Positions 36,294-45,532 of a stretch of 57,466 nt of DNA are shown here, piece after piece (position 1 is the stretch's first letter; each line of letters opens with the position of its first letter). The stretch lies in assembly GCA_946498375.1 (NCBI GenBank), contig CAMMOI010000003.1, positions 1-57,466 of the forward strand, read 5' to 3'. The stretch comes from an uncultured Mycoplasmatota bacterium (lineage in GTDB: Bacteria; Bacillota_I; Bacilli_A; RF39; UBA660). Both the position numbers and the translations under genes were made by a program. The notes under the pieces are model-generated. The model ran no database searches and was not told where the DNA came from. It saw nothing but the letters and a program-made list of their open reading frames with translations.

Positions 36294-37721
36294 TTAAACT
36301 ACATACGGATTAGATTTGCTTCCATCGCCACCTGTAATTATTATATCAGCTCTTAAACTGATAACTGGGCGGACTTCTCCACTACGGTTGGTACTGTTGC
36401 TGAGGCTATAGTAGTTGGCGTCAAACACATATGCATAACTAGTGCTAGAACTAATTGGTGATAAAGACCACCACCAGTAGCCTTTATACAAATAATTATT
36501 TCTGCTTCCAACCTGTATAGTATCCCTCTCTATTCCGGCTAAAGCAATTTCATCAGCTGATAATAGCCCTATCTTTAAATTATATTTTCCACCATAATTA
36601 ACGCTTGTATTAGGGCACTTCAATGTTTGATTATGTTTATAAACTAATCTATCATAAGCACCATAATATCTAGTAGATTCACTTAATCTATAACTAGTAT
36701 CATTACAATAATCGGCAATAACTATTTTATCTTCATAACTAGAAAGATTAGTATTATACCAATTATCTAAATATGTTTTAATAGTACTTGAAGTGCCTTC
36801 ACTCCCATTACATGGATTAGAATTTGTACAATTATGGGAGTTATTATAAGTATAGCCTACATATTGATGGCCTTGGTAGGTTGTATTAAATAAACTTTCT
36901 CCCATTTTTTCATCAGTTATTATTCTTATACTTCCGTCTCCATTAACTCGGACAATCCGCCATAAAATATTGGCAAATGAGACATATGTTCCTGAAAGTT
37001 CATTGGTGTAAGCACTGGCTAAATTATTTTTGTTATAAACTCTATCTCTATTAACATAACTTGTTCCTTGATCATCTTCTACAGCAATTAGCCCACTTTG
37101 AATTAATGTACTATCTTCTTCATAAACACTTGTTATTATTGGATTTGATATTACTACTTTAGAGGCTAGATAATTACTATTCTCTAAATTATTTATTTGA
37201 ATTAAGCCGCCAAATGTTTTTCCTTGATTATCGTTTTGATTATCGGCTGTTTCTTTAAAATGAATGGTCATGGTATACTCCTGAGTTATTCCTGGTTCAA
37301 TTATAATAGCTGGTATTAAGGTTGTATCTTCACTTGGCATAACAGTAGTAGTCTTAGCTCCCCCTGAATTGGTACTAGTTATACTATATACTAAATCATT
37401 TTTATCGGCAAAATTATTAGTAACATTTATTAAATCTATACCATAAGGAGTAGCTATAGTTCCTGGATTAGTAACTGTAAAATTAATTGTATGAGTAGCT
37501 CCAGGAAGCATTGCTTCATTAGGACTTACAATTGTTGTACCATTTAATACTAAAGCCATTGTTCCGGTATTTACATTAACACCTTTTGCTGTATCATTGC
37601 CAATTACCGTGGCTGTAAAATAAGCATAAGAAATACTACTTATTATAATTAAGACTAAAACACACAAACTTATAACAACTATTTTAGAATTCCACACTAG
37701 TTTATTATTTTTTATTTTCAT
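36294..37721 (-). CDS. Secreted surface protein with TasA/camelysin-like N-terminus
   Basis: A 475-residue exported protein. A signal or anchor helix (residues 14-35, SKIVVISLCVLVLIIISS) is followed by YAYFTATVIGNDTAKGV, the pattern of SipW-processed TasA/CalY proteins. The C-terminal 250 residues form a second domain that starts near FANILWRIVRVNGDG, contains a Cys-bearing loop and ends in RSGEVRPVISLRADI. Such domains are frequent on surface proteins of gut Firmicutes but have no assigned activity known to me. I start at ATG 37721, seven bases after AGAGGAG. Confidence 0.65.
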   Translation of the reverse strand: MKIKNNKLVWNSKIVVISLCVLVLIIISSISYAYFTATVIGNDTAKGVNVNTGTMALVLNGTTIVSPNEAMLPGATHTINFTVTNPGTIATPYGIDLINVTNNFADKNDLVYSITSTNSGGAKTTTVMPSEDTTLIPAIIIEPGITQEYTMTIHFKETADNQNDNQGKTFGGLIQINNLENSNYLASKVVISNPIITSVYEEDSTLIQSGLIAVEDDQGTSYVNRDRVYNKNNLASAYTNELSGTYVSFANILWRIVRVNGDGSIRIITDEKMGESLFNTTYQGHQYVGYTYNNSHNCTNSNPCNGSEGTSSTIKTYLDNWYNTNLSSYEDKIVIADYCNDTSYRLSESTRYYGAYDRLVYKHNQTLKCPNTSVNYGGKYNLKIGLLSADEIALAGIERDTIQVGSRNNYLYKGYWWWSLSPISSSTSYAYVFDANYYSLSNSTNRSGEVRPVISLRADIIITGGDGSKSNPYVV

Positions 37722-37751
37722 AAACAAACTCCTCTACTTTACACTGTCTTT

Positions 37752-37779
37752 AGTATACCCCCTCCCGATTTTTTGTCAA
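37752..37779 (-). promoter_or_regulatory. Promoter of the surface-protein gene
   Basis: On the minus strand TTGACA and TATACT are 16 bases apart. The spacer has an unusual G-rich run (GGGAGGGGG) in an otherwise AT-rich region. Confidence 0.65.
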
Positions 37780-37834
37780 ATAAAAAACTTGCATTTACAC
37801 GAGTTTTACGCAAATTTAAATATATACAATAACT

Positions 37835-38722
37835 TTAAATATCTGTTCTTTTTAAGTTATCAAATGTTTTATGAAAGGCTTGACAAATAGCAATAACAAG
37901 TATAGATCCGTAGCTTAATTTAAATACCACAATAAGTAAAAAGCACAATATTCCAATAATTATAGAATATATTCTTCTACCATTTTTGGTATATGGACTA
38001 TAAAAAAGATTAGGAGCAATAAAAACAGAAGTAAATAATATTGGATTTAAAAAACAAGTGACTAAATTAGTTTTAGTTATTAAACAGTATATAAAAGAAC
38101 AAATTAGATAAGTTATTAGTATATATAAAGGTATATCTTTCTTATAAATGAAATTAGTTTTAAGAAGAAGATAACCAACTATACATAAGATATTACTCGT
38201 AATAAATATTCCTCCAGAATACATTCCTAAAATTATTTTAATATTACTCAACGTTAGATTTTCATCTTTAAAAGTATTAAAAGCAGTATTGTCATATAAA
38301 CTAAATACAAGAAAAAATATTAAATAAATTACTAATACTGGAGATATCAAATTTTTATGATCTACCATTCTTAAAATTAATAAAGTAAAAAATAATAACA
38401 CTATATAAACTAAATAATTAATATGATATGGCATCATCATCGCTATTATAATACTATATAATATATAGGGTGATTCCAAAAGATTAATTTTATCTTTTTT
38501 TAATTTTTGATATGACATTTCAATTATAATAGATGTAAATAAACTAATAATTGGTAAAATTAAAACTTTAAGTATTGCCCCAAAAGAAATAAAGTTTTGC
38601 TGATAAAGATATACGCCATTTTTATAAATTCCAAATAAAATTAAAGGGAGTATGGCTATATAATATTTAGTTAAATATTTTAATAAAGAATTATCAGTTT
38701 TGATATAAGGAGCATGATCCAT
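37835..38722 (-). CDS. RnfD-like membrane protein
   Basis: A 295-residue protein with about nine membrane helices. The N-terminus (APYIKTDNSLLKYLTKYYIAILPLILFGIYKNG) aligns with RnfD/NqrB, the membrane subunits of ion-pumping ferredoxin:NAD or quinone oxidoreductases. The usual flavin-attachment motif of RnfD (SGAT-like) is not visible. It overlaps the RnfC-like gene (TAATG). No rnfG, rnfE, rnfA or rnfB gene is in the window. Confidence 0.7.
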   Translation of the reverse strand: MDHAPYIKTDNSLLKYLTKYYIAILPLILFGIYKNGVYLYQQNFISFGAILKVLILPIISLFTSIIIEMSYQKLKKDKINLLESPYILYSIIIAMMMPYHINYLVYIVLLFFTLLILRMVDHKNLISPVLVIYLIFFLVFSLYDNTAFNTFKDENLTLSNIKIILGMYSGGIFITSNILCIVGYLLLKTNFIYKKDIPLYILITYLICSFIYCLITKTNLVTCFLNPILFTSVFIAPNLFYSPYTKNGRRIYSIIIGILCFLLIVVFKLSYGSILVIAICQAFHKTFDNLKRTDI

Positions 38723-39843
38723 TATTTAGCCTCCTTTTTTAAATATTTACTAAAATCAATATGAGAAGGACAAATATATGAACATAAATTACAGTGTATA
38801 CATTTATTAGAATATTTTTTATTTTCTTTGAGATATTTAGGGTCTAATCCTATAGGACAGAACTTAGCACACAAGCCACAATTTATACATGGCTTTTCTA
38901 AGTATGATTTTATATCTTGGATGATAATTCCATCGATATTTTCATTCATACACAATAGATTTAAATCAACTTCTTTTCCTTTCATTAAACCGTTTGTAAT
39001 AAAATGGTATTCTAAATCTTTTTTTATTTTTATATTATCATTTATTGCTTGAATTAAAGGGGTACCATATTTTATGTTAATAACTTTTGGTTTTTGAACT
39101 CCCCTTCCTGATATAGTTATATATTTTTGACTAACTAATGTATTATTTATAAAATAATTGTAAACTTTTAAAACATCATATAAACTAATAATTTTAAAAT
39201 TAGAGTAATGTTTTTTAACTTTTTTTGCTAAAACAATTTCACAACTATTAGTATAATCCGAATCAATTAAATTAACGGTTATATTAGGATATCTTCCAAT
39301 ACTATTCCATAATTTATTAATGCTATCTTTATCATTAATACCAATTATTATTACTACTTTAGATAAATTAAAATCATTTGCTAGTTTATCTAAAGTTTTT
39401 AATATCTTCTCACAGTAATCTCTTATAATTAAAATGTTGTTAGCAATATAAGGCTCATCTTCTAAAGCATTTACAATTAAAGTGCAATCTTTTAATGTTT
39501 TTAATTTAGATGATAATTTTAGATCACATTGTTCTACATTGTTATAATCAATTTTAATTTTTTTAGATTGCTCTTTAAAATTATTTTTAATAGCAATAGC
39601 TGGTAAATTTTTATTATTATGATCTTTTACTTTACAAAATCCTATAATTGTACCTGATATAGATGAATAATATTTTTTAGTTTTAATTTCAGCGAGTAAT
39701 TGATCTTTTAAAACTTTATCACCGACTTTGACATACACTTTAGCAGTGGGAGCAATAGTAATATATACTATTTTAGGTAAAGTATAGTCTACAACTTTAT
39801 ATGATACTTTAAGATTATATTCATCTTTTATATCTACTCCCAT
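38722..39843 (-). CDS. RnfC-like iron-sulfur protein
   Basis: A 373-residue protein laid out like RnfC: an N-terminal barrel-sandwich domain (VGDKVLKDQLLAEI), a Complex1_51K-like middle (LIVNALEDEPYIANN), an SLBB part (YITISGRGVQKPKVI) and two [4Fe-4S] sites (CINCGLCAKFCPIG and CIHCNLCSYICPSH). The glycine-rich nucleotide/flavin loop that normally precedes the LIVNALEDEPY block (GGAGFP in RnfC) is absent. It could bridge electrons without binding NADH. ATG 39843 is five bases after AGGTGG. Confidence 0.75.
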   Translation of the reverse strand: MGVDIKDEYNLKVSYKVVDYTLPKIVYITIAPTAKVYVKVGDKVLKDQLLAEIKTKKYYSSISGTIIGFCKVKDHNNKNLPAIAIKNNFKEQSKKIKIDYNNVEQCDLKLSSKLKTLKDCTLIVNALEDEPYIANNILIIRDYCEKILKTLDKLANDFNLSKVVIIIGINDKDSINKLWNSIGRYPNITVNLIDSDYTNSCEIVLAKKVKKHYSNFKIISLYDVLKVYNYFINNTLVSQKYITISGRGVQKPKVINIKYGTPLIQAINDNIKIKKDLEYHFITNGLMKGKEVDLNLLCMNENIDGIIIQDIKSYLEKPCINCGLCAKFCPIGLDPKYLKENKKYSNKCIHCNLCSYICPSHIDFSKYLKKEAK

Positions 39844-39894
39844 TACTACCACCTAAACGTATTATACTATATTTTTAGACATTTTTTTCAAAAA

Positions 39895-41679
39895 CTAATT
39901 ATTTTTATCTTCTTTATATTCTTTTAAATATTTGAGTAAATTTTGAGCAACATTCTGCGGAATAATTTGGCACAATTCATCTAATGAAGCATCCATAATT
40001 TTAGAAATACTGCCATATTTTTTGATTAATTCTTTTTTTCTTACGTTACCTATTCCATCAATATTATCTAAGATACTTGCAATACTTCCTTTGCTTCTAA
40101 TTGTTTTATGATAATTTATTGTATATCTATGAACTTCATCTTGAATTCTTGTTAAAAAATGAAATAAATTACTCATTGGATCTAAAGAAAGTTCTTGATA
40201 ATTTTGACCATCTATTAAAACATTAGTGCGATGTTTATCATCTTTTTTTAAGCCAACAACGCGAATATTTAATTTAAGGCTTTTTAGTATTTCTAAACAA
40301 GCATTTATTTGATTTATACCCCCATCAACAATAATTAATTCTGGTAGTTGTGATTGTTCTTCAATAGCTTTTTTATAACGACGAAAAATTACTTCTTGCA
40401 TAGTATGGTAATCATCATTTTTCTCAATACTTATTTTATATTTACGATAATCTTTTTTTGAGGGCTCACCATTTTTAAAAACTACCATTCCACTTACCGA
40501 AAAAGAGCCAAAAAGATTAGAATTATCAAAAGCATCAATACGGTATAAAACATCCATATTTAATAATTTACGAAGATCATCTTGAGCTTTACTAGTTCTT
40601 AACTCTTTTTTCTTAATTGTAGAAAAAGTATTATCTAAAGCTACCTTAGCATTTGTATATGCCATGTCTAAAAGTTTTTTCTTAATTCCTTTTAAAGCAA
40701 TCGTAACATTTGTATTTATTAATTGTTTTAATAAGTTACTATCTAAAGAATCATCAATAATTATCTCTTTAGGAATTTCATGATTTTGATAAAATTTAAC
40801 TATACAAAATTCAACATCATCTTTAACTTCACTAATCAAAGGAAAGATTTCATTATGATGTCCTAAAAGCTTGCCGTTACGTAAAAAGAAAAATTGAACA
40901 CTTAAATAACTGTTATTAAGATAATAAGAAATTACATCACGATTAATAAAATCATGTAATTCAACTTTTTGCTTATCCATAATTATGCTAATATAATCTA
41001 ATTCTTTTTTTAGTTCTAAAGCTTTTTCGAAATTTAGATTTTGACTATAAAAATTAATTTTTTCTAATAATTTCTTTTTTAAAACTGTATCATTTCCTCT
41101 TAAAAACGATAATATTTCACTTTCCATTTCTTTTACTAGATTATCATCAATATTTTTTTGACAATATCCTAAGCATTCATTAATATGGAAATATAAGCAT
41201 ACTTCTTTAGGTTTACCTTCGCATTTTTTTAAGGGATATAAACGATTAAGTAAATTAACTATTCTCCTGGCCGCATGAGCATTTGGATAAGGCCCGAATA
41301 GATTTCTATTGCTATGTTTTTTTAAGTGAGCATACCTAACGATTTTGAGCCTTGGAAATGGTTTAGAAATATATTCTATATAAGGATATGATTTATCGTC
41401 TTTTAATAAAATATTATATTTAGGATCATGTAATTTAATTAAATTTAATTCTAATACAAAAGCTTCTACTTCACTTGTCGTAACAATATATTCAAAGTCA
41501 ACTATTTCACTAACTAATTTAGCTGTTTTACCAGTATGTTCTTTATTAAAATAAGAAGATACACGTTTATGAAGATCTTTAGCTTTACCTACATAAATAA
41601 TGGTACCATTCTTATCTTTCATTTGATAAGATCCTGGTAAATGAGGAATTAATTTTAATTTTTCTTTTATATGATCCAT
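39895..41679 (-). CDS. uvrC: Excinuclease ABC subunit C
   Basis: A 594-residue nuclease subunit of nucleotide excision repair. The GIY-YIG domain (PGSYQMKDKNGTIIYVGKAKDL), the UVR domain around residue 200, the RNase H-like C-nuclease (IDAFDNSNLFGS, LIIVDGG) and the HhH motif at the end are in the normal order. Length is normal. Confidence 0.96.
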   Translation of the reverse strand: MDHIKEKLKLIPHLPGSYQMKDKNGTIIYVGKAKDLHKRVSSYFNKEHTGKTAKLVSEIVDFEYIVTTSEVEAFVLELNLIKLHDPKYNILLKDDKSYPYIEYISKPFPRLKIVRYAHLKKHSNRNLFGPYPNAHAARRIVNLLNRLYPLKKCEGKPKEVCLYFHINECLGYCQKNIDDNLVKEMESEILSFLRGNDTVLKKKLLEKINFYSQNLNFEKALELKKELDYISIIMDKQKVELHDFINRDVISYYLNNSYLSVQFFFLRNGKLLGHHNEIFPLISEVKDDVEFCIVKFYQNHEIPKEIIIDDSLDSNLLKQLINTNVTIALKGIKKKLLDMAYTNAKVALDNTFSTIKKKELRTSKAQDDLRKLLNMDVLYRIDAFDNSNLFGSFSVSGMVVFKNGEPSKKDYRKYKISIEKNDDYHTMQEVIFRRYKKAIEEQSQLPELIIVDGGINQINACLEILKSLKLNIRVVGLKKDDKHRTNVLIDGQNYQELSLDPMSNLFHFLTRIQDEVHRYTINYHKTIRSKGSIASILDNIDGIGNVRKKELIKKYGSISKIMDASLDELCQIIPQNVAQNLLKYLKEYKEDKNN

Positions 41680-41708
41680 TTTTAATACCTCCCTTTTTAT
41701 TATACTAC

Positions 41709-41742
41709 AAAATAAGTCATAAACTAGTTAAGTTATGACTTT
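41709..41742 (-). terminator. Terminator of the GNAT gene
   Basis: AAGTCATAA (41714-41722) pairs with TTATGACTT (41733-41741), with a short T run on the minus strand. Confidence 0.6.
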
Positions 41743-41746
41743 TAAG

Positions 41747-42271
41747 TTAAATACAATATTCTCTTAAAGAATATAAATATAGGCCATGCTTTTTATTTGT
41801 AATAAATTTAAAACCATAAGAATCGTAAATTTGATTTAGTCTTTTATTATCCATACGACATATAAGCCTTATTTTATCCATCTGCTGTTGCAAAGCAATC
41901 GATTTACAAATATCAATTATTATTTTTCCTAAATTATGAGTCCCTAGCTTAGTTACTAAACGGTGTATATATAAAGCATTAATTTCATCATCCCATGGCA
42001 CGTTGTTAGTAGATAATTCAAAAGCCCCAACAATCTGGTCTTTTTGTTTTAGAACATAATATGTTTGATTAGCAATAGCACTTATAAATTTTTCAATTGG
42101 GTTAGCATTAAAATAATCTTTCCATTGATTAATTTTTTGTTTTTCAAACCATATCATTCGTTCTTTATATAGTTGAATTATTTCATTTAATTCATCTTTA
42201 TTCGCCAATGTTAAAATTAAATTATTTTCTTTTAATTGGCTTTTAGAGTTTTCATCCAAAATACTATTCAC
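41747..42271 (-). CDS. GNAT-family acetyltransferase
   Basis: A 174-residue protein. The GNAT core is readable: DQIVGAFELSTNNVPWDDEINALYIHRLVTKLGTHN leads into the acetyl-CoA loop region LGKIIIDICKSIA, and the late strand is RLICRMDNKRLNQIYDSYGFKF. The substrate is unknown. GTG 42271 is favoured as start because AAGGTGATT lies just upstream; the GTG three codons earlier is inside that ribosome site. Confidence 0.8.
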   Translation of the reverse strand: MNSILDENSKSQLKENNLILTLANKDELNEIIQLYKERMIWFEKQKINQWKDYFNANPIEKFISAIANQTYYVLKQKDQIVGAFELSTNNVPWDDEINALYIHRLVTKLGTHNLGKIIIDICKSIALQQQMDKIRLICRMDNKRLNQIYDSYGFKFITNKKHGLYLYSLREYCI

Positions 42272-42374
42272 AATAATCACCTTTTTACAACAATAAAGGT
42301 ATTATATCAAATATATTCTTTGATAACAATTAAAATAAATATTTGATATAATATAATTACTTGAGGAGATAATA

Positions 42375-42734
42375 ATGAAATTAATAAAAAAATCTGAATT
42401 AATTATTAAAAAATCTAAATTTATTGGCCTTTATTATGAAGTAAATTCTTTATTAGAGGTTAATACTATTTTAGAAAAGTTAAAAAAAGAATATAAAAAA
42501 GCTCGTCATATACCATATGCTTACAAAATAGGAATGACTGTCAAAAAAAGCGATGATAAAGAACCTAGTAATACGGCTGGTGGACCAATTTTAAATATTA
42601 TTGAAAAGAAAAAACTAGATAATTGTTTAATTGTAGTCATTCGCTACTTTGGGGGCATAAAACTAGGTGCAGGTGGTCTATTTAGAGCCTATAATCAAAT
42701 ATCGACGATGGTAAGCCAAGTAGATCTAAAATAA
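42375..42734 (+). CDS. YigZ/IMPACT-family protein, short form
   Basis: A 119-residue UPF0029 domain protein with the hallmark ARHIPYAYKIG, DDKEPSNTAGGPIL and VIRYFGGIKLGAGGL. The C-terminal DUF1949 domain of full YigZ (about 80 residues) is absent, as in several reduced Firmicutes and Mollicutes. The molecular role is unclear; IMPACT proteins are linked to translation control. The ribosome site is GAGGAG. Confidence 0.88.
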   Translation: MKLIKKSELIIKKSKFIGLYYEVNSLLEVNTILEKLKKEYKKARHIPYAYKIGMTVKKSDDKEPSNTAGGPILNIIEKKKLDNCLIVVIRYFGGIKLGAGGLFRAYNQISTMVSQVDLK

Positions 42735-42737
42735 AAT

Positions 42738-43388
42738 CTAATTATTGTTTTCAGTCTGTATTTTTCCAACATCTGAAAAGCTTAAATTATAGGTATTACT
42801 TCCATCTTGTAAAACTATATTAGTTATTGCAAATCTATTTTTGGTAACCTGTATTTGCAAGTTGTCTAAAGTATAATTATATATATCAGAATTTTGCTCG
42901 TATGTAGCATCTTTTAATAAAGAAACAATATAATTAACATCTAGGTAATTACTATTAAGATTATCAAACAAATTAGTAATTGGACTTTCTTGATCCATTA
43001 TAACTTGATATACAGTATTATCTTTAATAACATATTTTAAAATCCCATTTACATCTTCTTTATATCCACTGTTAATTTGGCCATCATTTTGACCTTGAAA
43101 ACTTATTGTTTGATCAGGCAAAGTAACTTTAAAATTATAACTAAAATTATTTTCTGCTAATTTATTTAAACAATCTTCGTAGCTTGTTTGCGAAATTTTA
43201 TAATTAACATTATACTCATGAGGAGCATCGTGTTTAGTGGCTGCAATTACTAATAACAAAAATAAAACAATAATTCCATAAATTCCTAATTTTAAAGCAG
43301 CTCTTCCTCTGGGAGTATTCCACTTTTGCGTAAACCAAGAATCTTCTTCAGTAGTTTGACGATATACAGGTTCTTTTTTTTTAAACAT
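42738..43388 (-). CDS. Single-pass membrane protein of unknown function
   Basis: A 216-residue protein with a cytosolic start (about 30 residues), one membrane helix (about residues 34-52, LGIYGIIVLFLLLVIAA) and an outer domain of about 160 residues without a recognised fold. It is directly downstream of fmt in the same direction (10 bases) and convergent with the YigZ-like gene. Confidence 0.65.
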   Translation of the reverse strand: MFKKKEPVYRQTTEEDSWFTQKWNTPRGRAALKLGIYGIIVLFLLLVIAATKHDAPHEYNVNYKISQTSYEDCLNKLAENNFSYNFKVTLPDQTISFQGQNDGQINSGYKEDVNGILKYVIKDNTVYQVIMDQESPITNLFDNLNSNYLDVNYIVSLLKDATYEQNSDIYNYTLDNLQIQVTKNRFAITNIVLQDGSNTYNLSFSDVGKIQTENNN

Positions 43389-43398
43389 ATACTCTCAC

Positions 43399-44331
43399 CT
43401 ACTTCACCATTTTTCCTAAAAGTGTAGAATTATTAATTCCATTTAGATAGTCCTTAACATCCATTATTTTTTTTCCAAAAGGCTTTATTTTAGTTAAATA
43501 TATTATTCCATCATTACTTCCTATGCCTATGCTATCTTTAGTAATCTCTTCTATTTTCCCAGCAGTAGTACCGGATTTTAACTTGTAAGTACACTCTAGG
43601 GCTTTTACTTCTTTATCATCTAAAATAAAATTAGCTACTGGCCAAGGGTTTAAACCTCTAATTTGATTATAAATCTCTTTACAAGTTTTATTAAAATCAA
43701 TATGCTCTTCTTCTCTTTTAATATTATAAGCATACGTTACTTCTGCTTCATTTTGTTTAATTCGTTTATTAGTTTTATTTATAATACTTGGTAAAGTTTC
43801 CATTAACAATTTAGCACCCATTTTTGATAAAATATCATGTAAAATACCAACATTATCTGTATCTTTAATTTCATATTCAGCAGTAGATATTATATCTCCA
43901 CTGTCCATTTTTTCATCCATATACATAATAGTAACCCCAGTTTTTTTATACCCATCTATTAAAGCTTTATGAATTGGTGCTCCTCCTCGAAGTTTAGGCA
44001 GTAATGAGGCGTGTACATTAATACACCCTAGTGGTGGAATATTAAGTAGTGCTGAGGGAATAATCTGCCCATAAGCACAAGTTATAATAATATCAGGATT
44101 TGCATCAATAATTTTTTGATAATCATCTTTGATTTTTATAGGCTGGAAAACTTCAATATTATTTTCTAAAGCCTTTAATTTTACTGGCGACATTTGCATT
44201 TGTTTTTTACGACCAACTAGCTTATCTGGTTGACTTACTACTAAAATTACCTGCGTATTTTTTATAAGCTCATCTAATACTTCTTTTGCAAATTCTGGCG
44301 TTCCCATAAATACTACTTTTAGATCTTTCAC
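43399..44331 (-). CDS. fmt: Methionyl-tRNA formyltransferase
   Basis: A 310-residue enzyme that formylates initiator Met-tRNA. The N-terminal pattern VFMGTPEFA, the catalytic INVHASLLPKLRGGAPI and MDEKMDSGDI are present, as is the C-terminal domain. It starts with GTG at 44331 with GGGAG about ten bases upstream. def and priA are not adjacent. Confidence 0.95.
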   Translation of the reverse strand: MKDLKVVFMGTPEFAKEVLDELIKNTQVILVVSQPDKLVGRKKQMQMSPVKLKALENNIEVFQPIKIKDDYQKIIDANPDIIITCAYGQIIPSALLNIPPLGCINVHASLLPKLRGGAPIHKALIDGYKKTGVTIMYMDEKMDSGDIISTAEYEIKDTDNVGILHDILSKMGAKLLMETLPSIINKTNKRIKQNEAEVTYAYNIKREEEHIDFNKTCKEIYNQIRGLNPWPVANFILDDKEVKALECTYKLKSGTTAGKIEEITKDSIGIGSNDGIIYLTKIKPFGKKIMDVKDYLNGINNSTLLGKMVK

Positions 44332-44489
44332 TTTAAATCAGCTCCCTCATATGATTTAAGTATATCAAAAAACTCTAAAATTAACTAGATTAGATTTTAA
44401 TTTCTAATTATTTAATAATACCAAAAAATATTAGTAATATTTTTTTAATTCATGTTATAATATTTAACATTAAAGGACGGTTATGTTTA

Positions 44490-45497
44490 ATGAGTGATAA
44501 TAAAATTAAAAAAACTGAAGTAGATAGTATAATTGCTTTATGTCATATATTAGATATTTATCACGTATTTAGAAAAAATTTAGTTGAGTTTATGGATTCA
44601 AAATCTAATAAAACTAATCTTAATAATTTAAATAAACTAGGTAAGTTAGTTAATGGTAAGAGTTTAGGAGTACCAAAAAAAGTAAAAACTTTTTATCAAG
44701 ATAATAGATCTATAATTGATTTAATTAATAATTACAATAACATAAATAATTTTATAAGCTATAATTATGATTTACACGGAAATATAAAAACAGATTCATG
44801 TTTAGAGTTAGTTTACTATCACCTACTAGCTAATCAAGACCAATTACATGAAATATTAGCTGTTTTAGAACAATTGAGAAAAATTGGATTTAAAGAAATA
44901 GAGTTCAATGAGAATCTAGATTTTACAAATGTTGAATATGAAGTCTATACAAATTTTAAATATAATTCTGATATTGTTTATTTAGATAATATAAAAGTAA
45001 TTCCTAATTATAATGATAATGTAGTTAAATATAAGTCTACTAATTCTAATTACAAAATTGTTTTCCATCCATCTTCCTATTTCTTATCAGATTCATCCAA
45101 ACTTATTGTTAATAGTTTATTGCTTTCTTTAACAAACTTACCTTCTAAATTAACTTTAGAAACTATAGAAGATCTATTTAATAAAATAGTTATGCTAAAA
45201 CAAAATTGCAATGATCTTAAAAATGCTGTGAATTTAAGCGTTAGTATAGATGATTTAAAGGAACAATTAGATACTACAAATAAAGTTGTTTTACAGTTAC
45301 AAAATGTAAAAAATCAAGAAGAATTATTAGCTTTATTACAAAAAATGCGCAGGGAACTTAAACTATTACAGGCTGAAAGTAAAATATATAATGAAAGTAT
45401 TTTTCAAAACAATCCTGACATTACTTATGAAAATATCGAAAATGAGAAAAAGCTATATTTACATAGAAGATATCTATCTCAAATAGATTTGGACTAA
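44490..45497 (+). CDS. Protein of unknown function with C-terminal coiled coil
   Basis: A 335-residue Asn/Leu-rich soluble protein. Residues 225-310 have heptad-like patterns (LKEQLDTTNKVVLQLQ, LLALLQKMRRELKLLQAE), suggesting a coiled coil. The N-terminal two thirds show no motif that I know. It is monocistronic with a terminator at 45500. Confidence 0.6.
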   Translation: MSDNKIKKTEVDSIIALCHILDIYHVFRKNLVEFMDSKSNKTNLNNLNKLGKLVNGKSLGVPKKVKTFYQDNRSIIDLINNYNNINNFISYNYDLHGNIKTDSCLELVYYHLLANQDQLHEILAVLEQLRKIGFKEIEFNENLDFTNVEYEVYTNFKYNSDIVYLDNIKVIPNYNDNVVKYKSTNSNYKIVFHPSSYFLSDSSKLIVNSLLLSLTNLPSKLTLETIEDLFNKIVMLKQNCNDLKNAVNLSVSIDDLKEQLDTTNKVVLQLQNVKNQEELLALLQKMRRELKLLQAESKIYNESIFQNNPDITYENIENEKKLYLHRRYLSQIDLD

Positions 45498-45499
45498 AA

Positions 45500-45532
45500 A
45501 AATAATTCAAGCAGAATTGAATTGTTTTTTTT
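45500..45532 (+). terminator. Intrinsic terminator
   Basis: AATTCAA (45504-45510) pairs with TTGAATT (45517-45523), then G and eight T residues. Confidence 0.7.
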
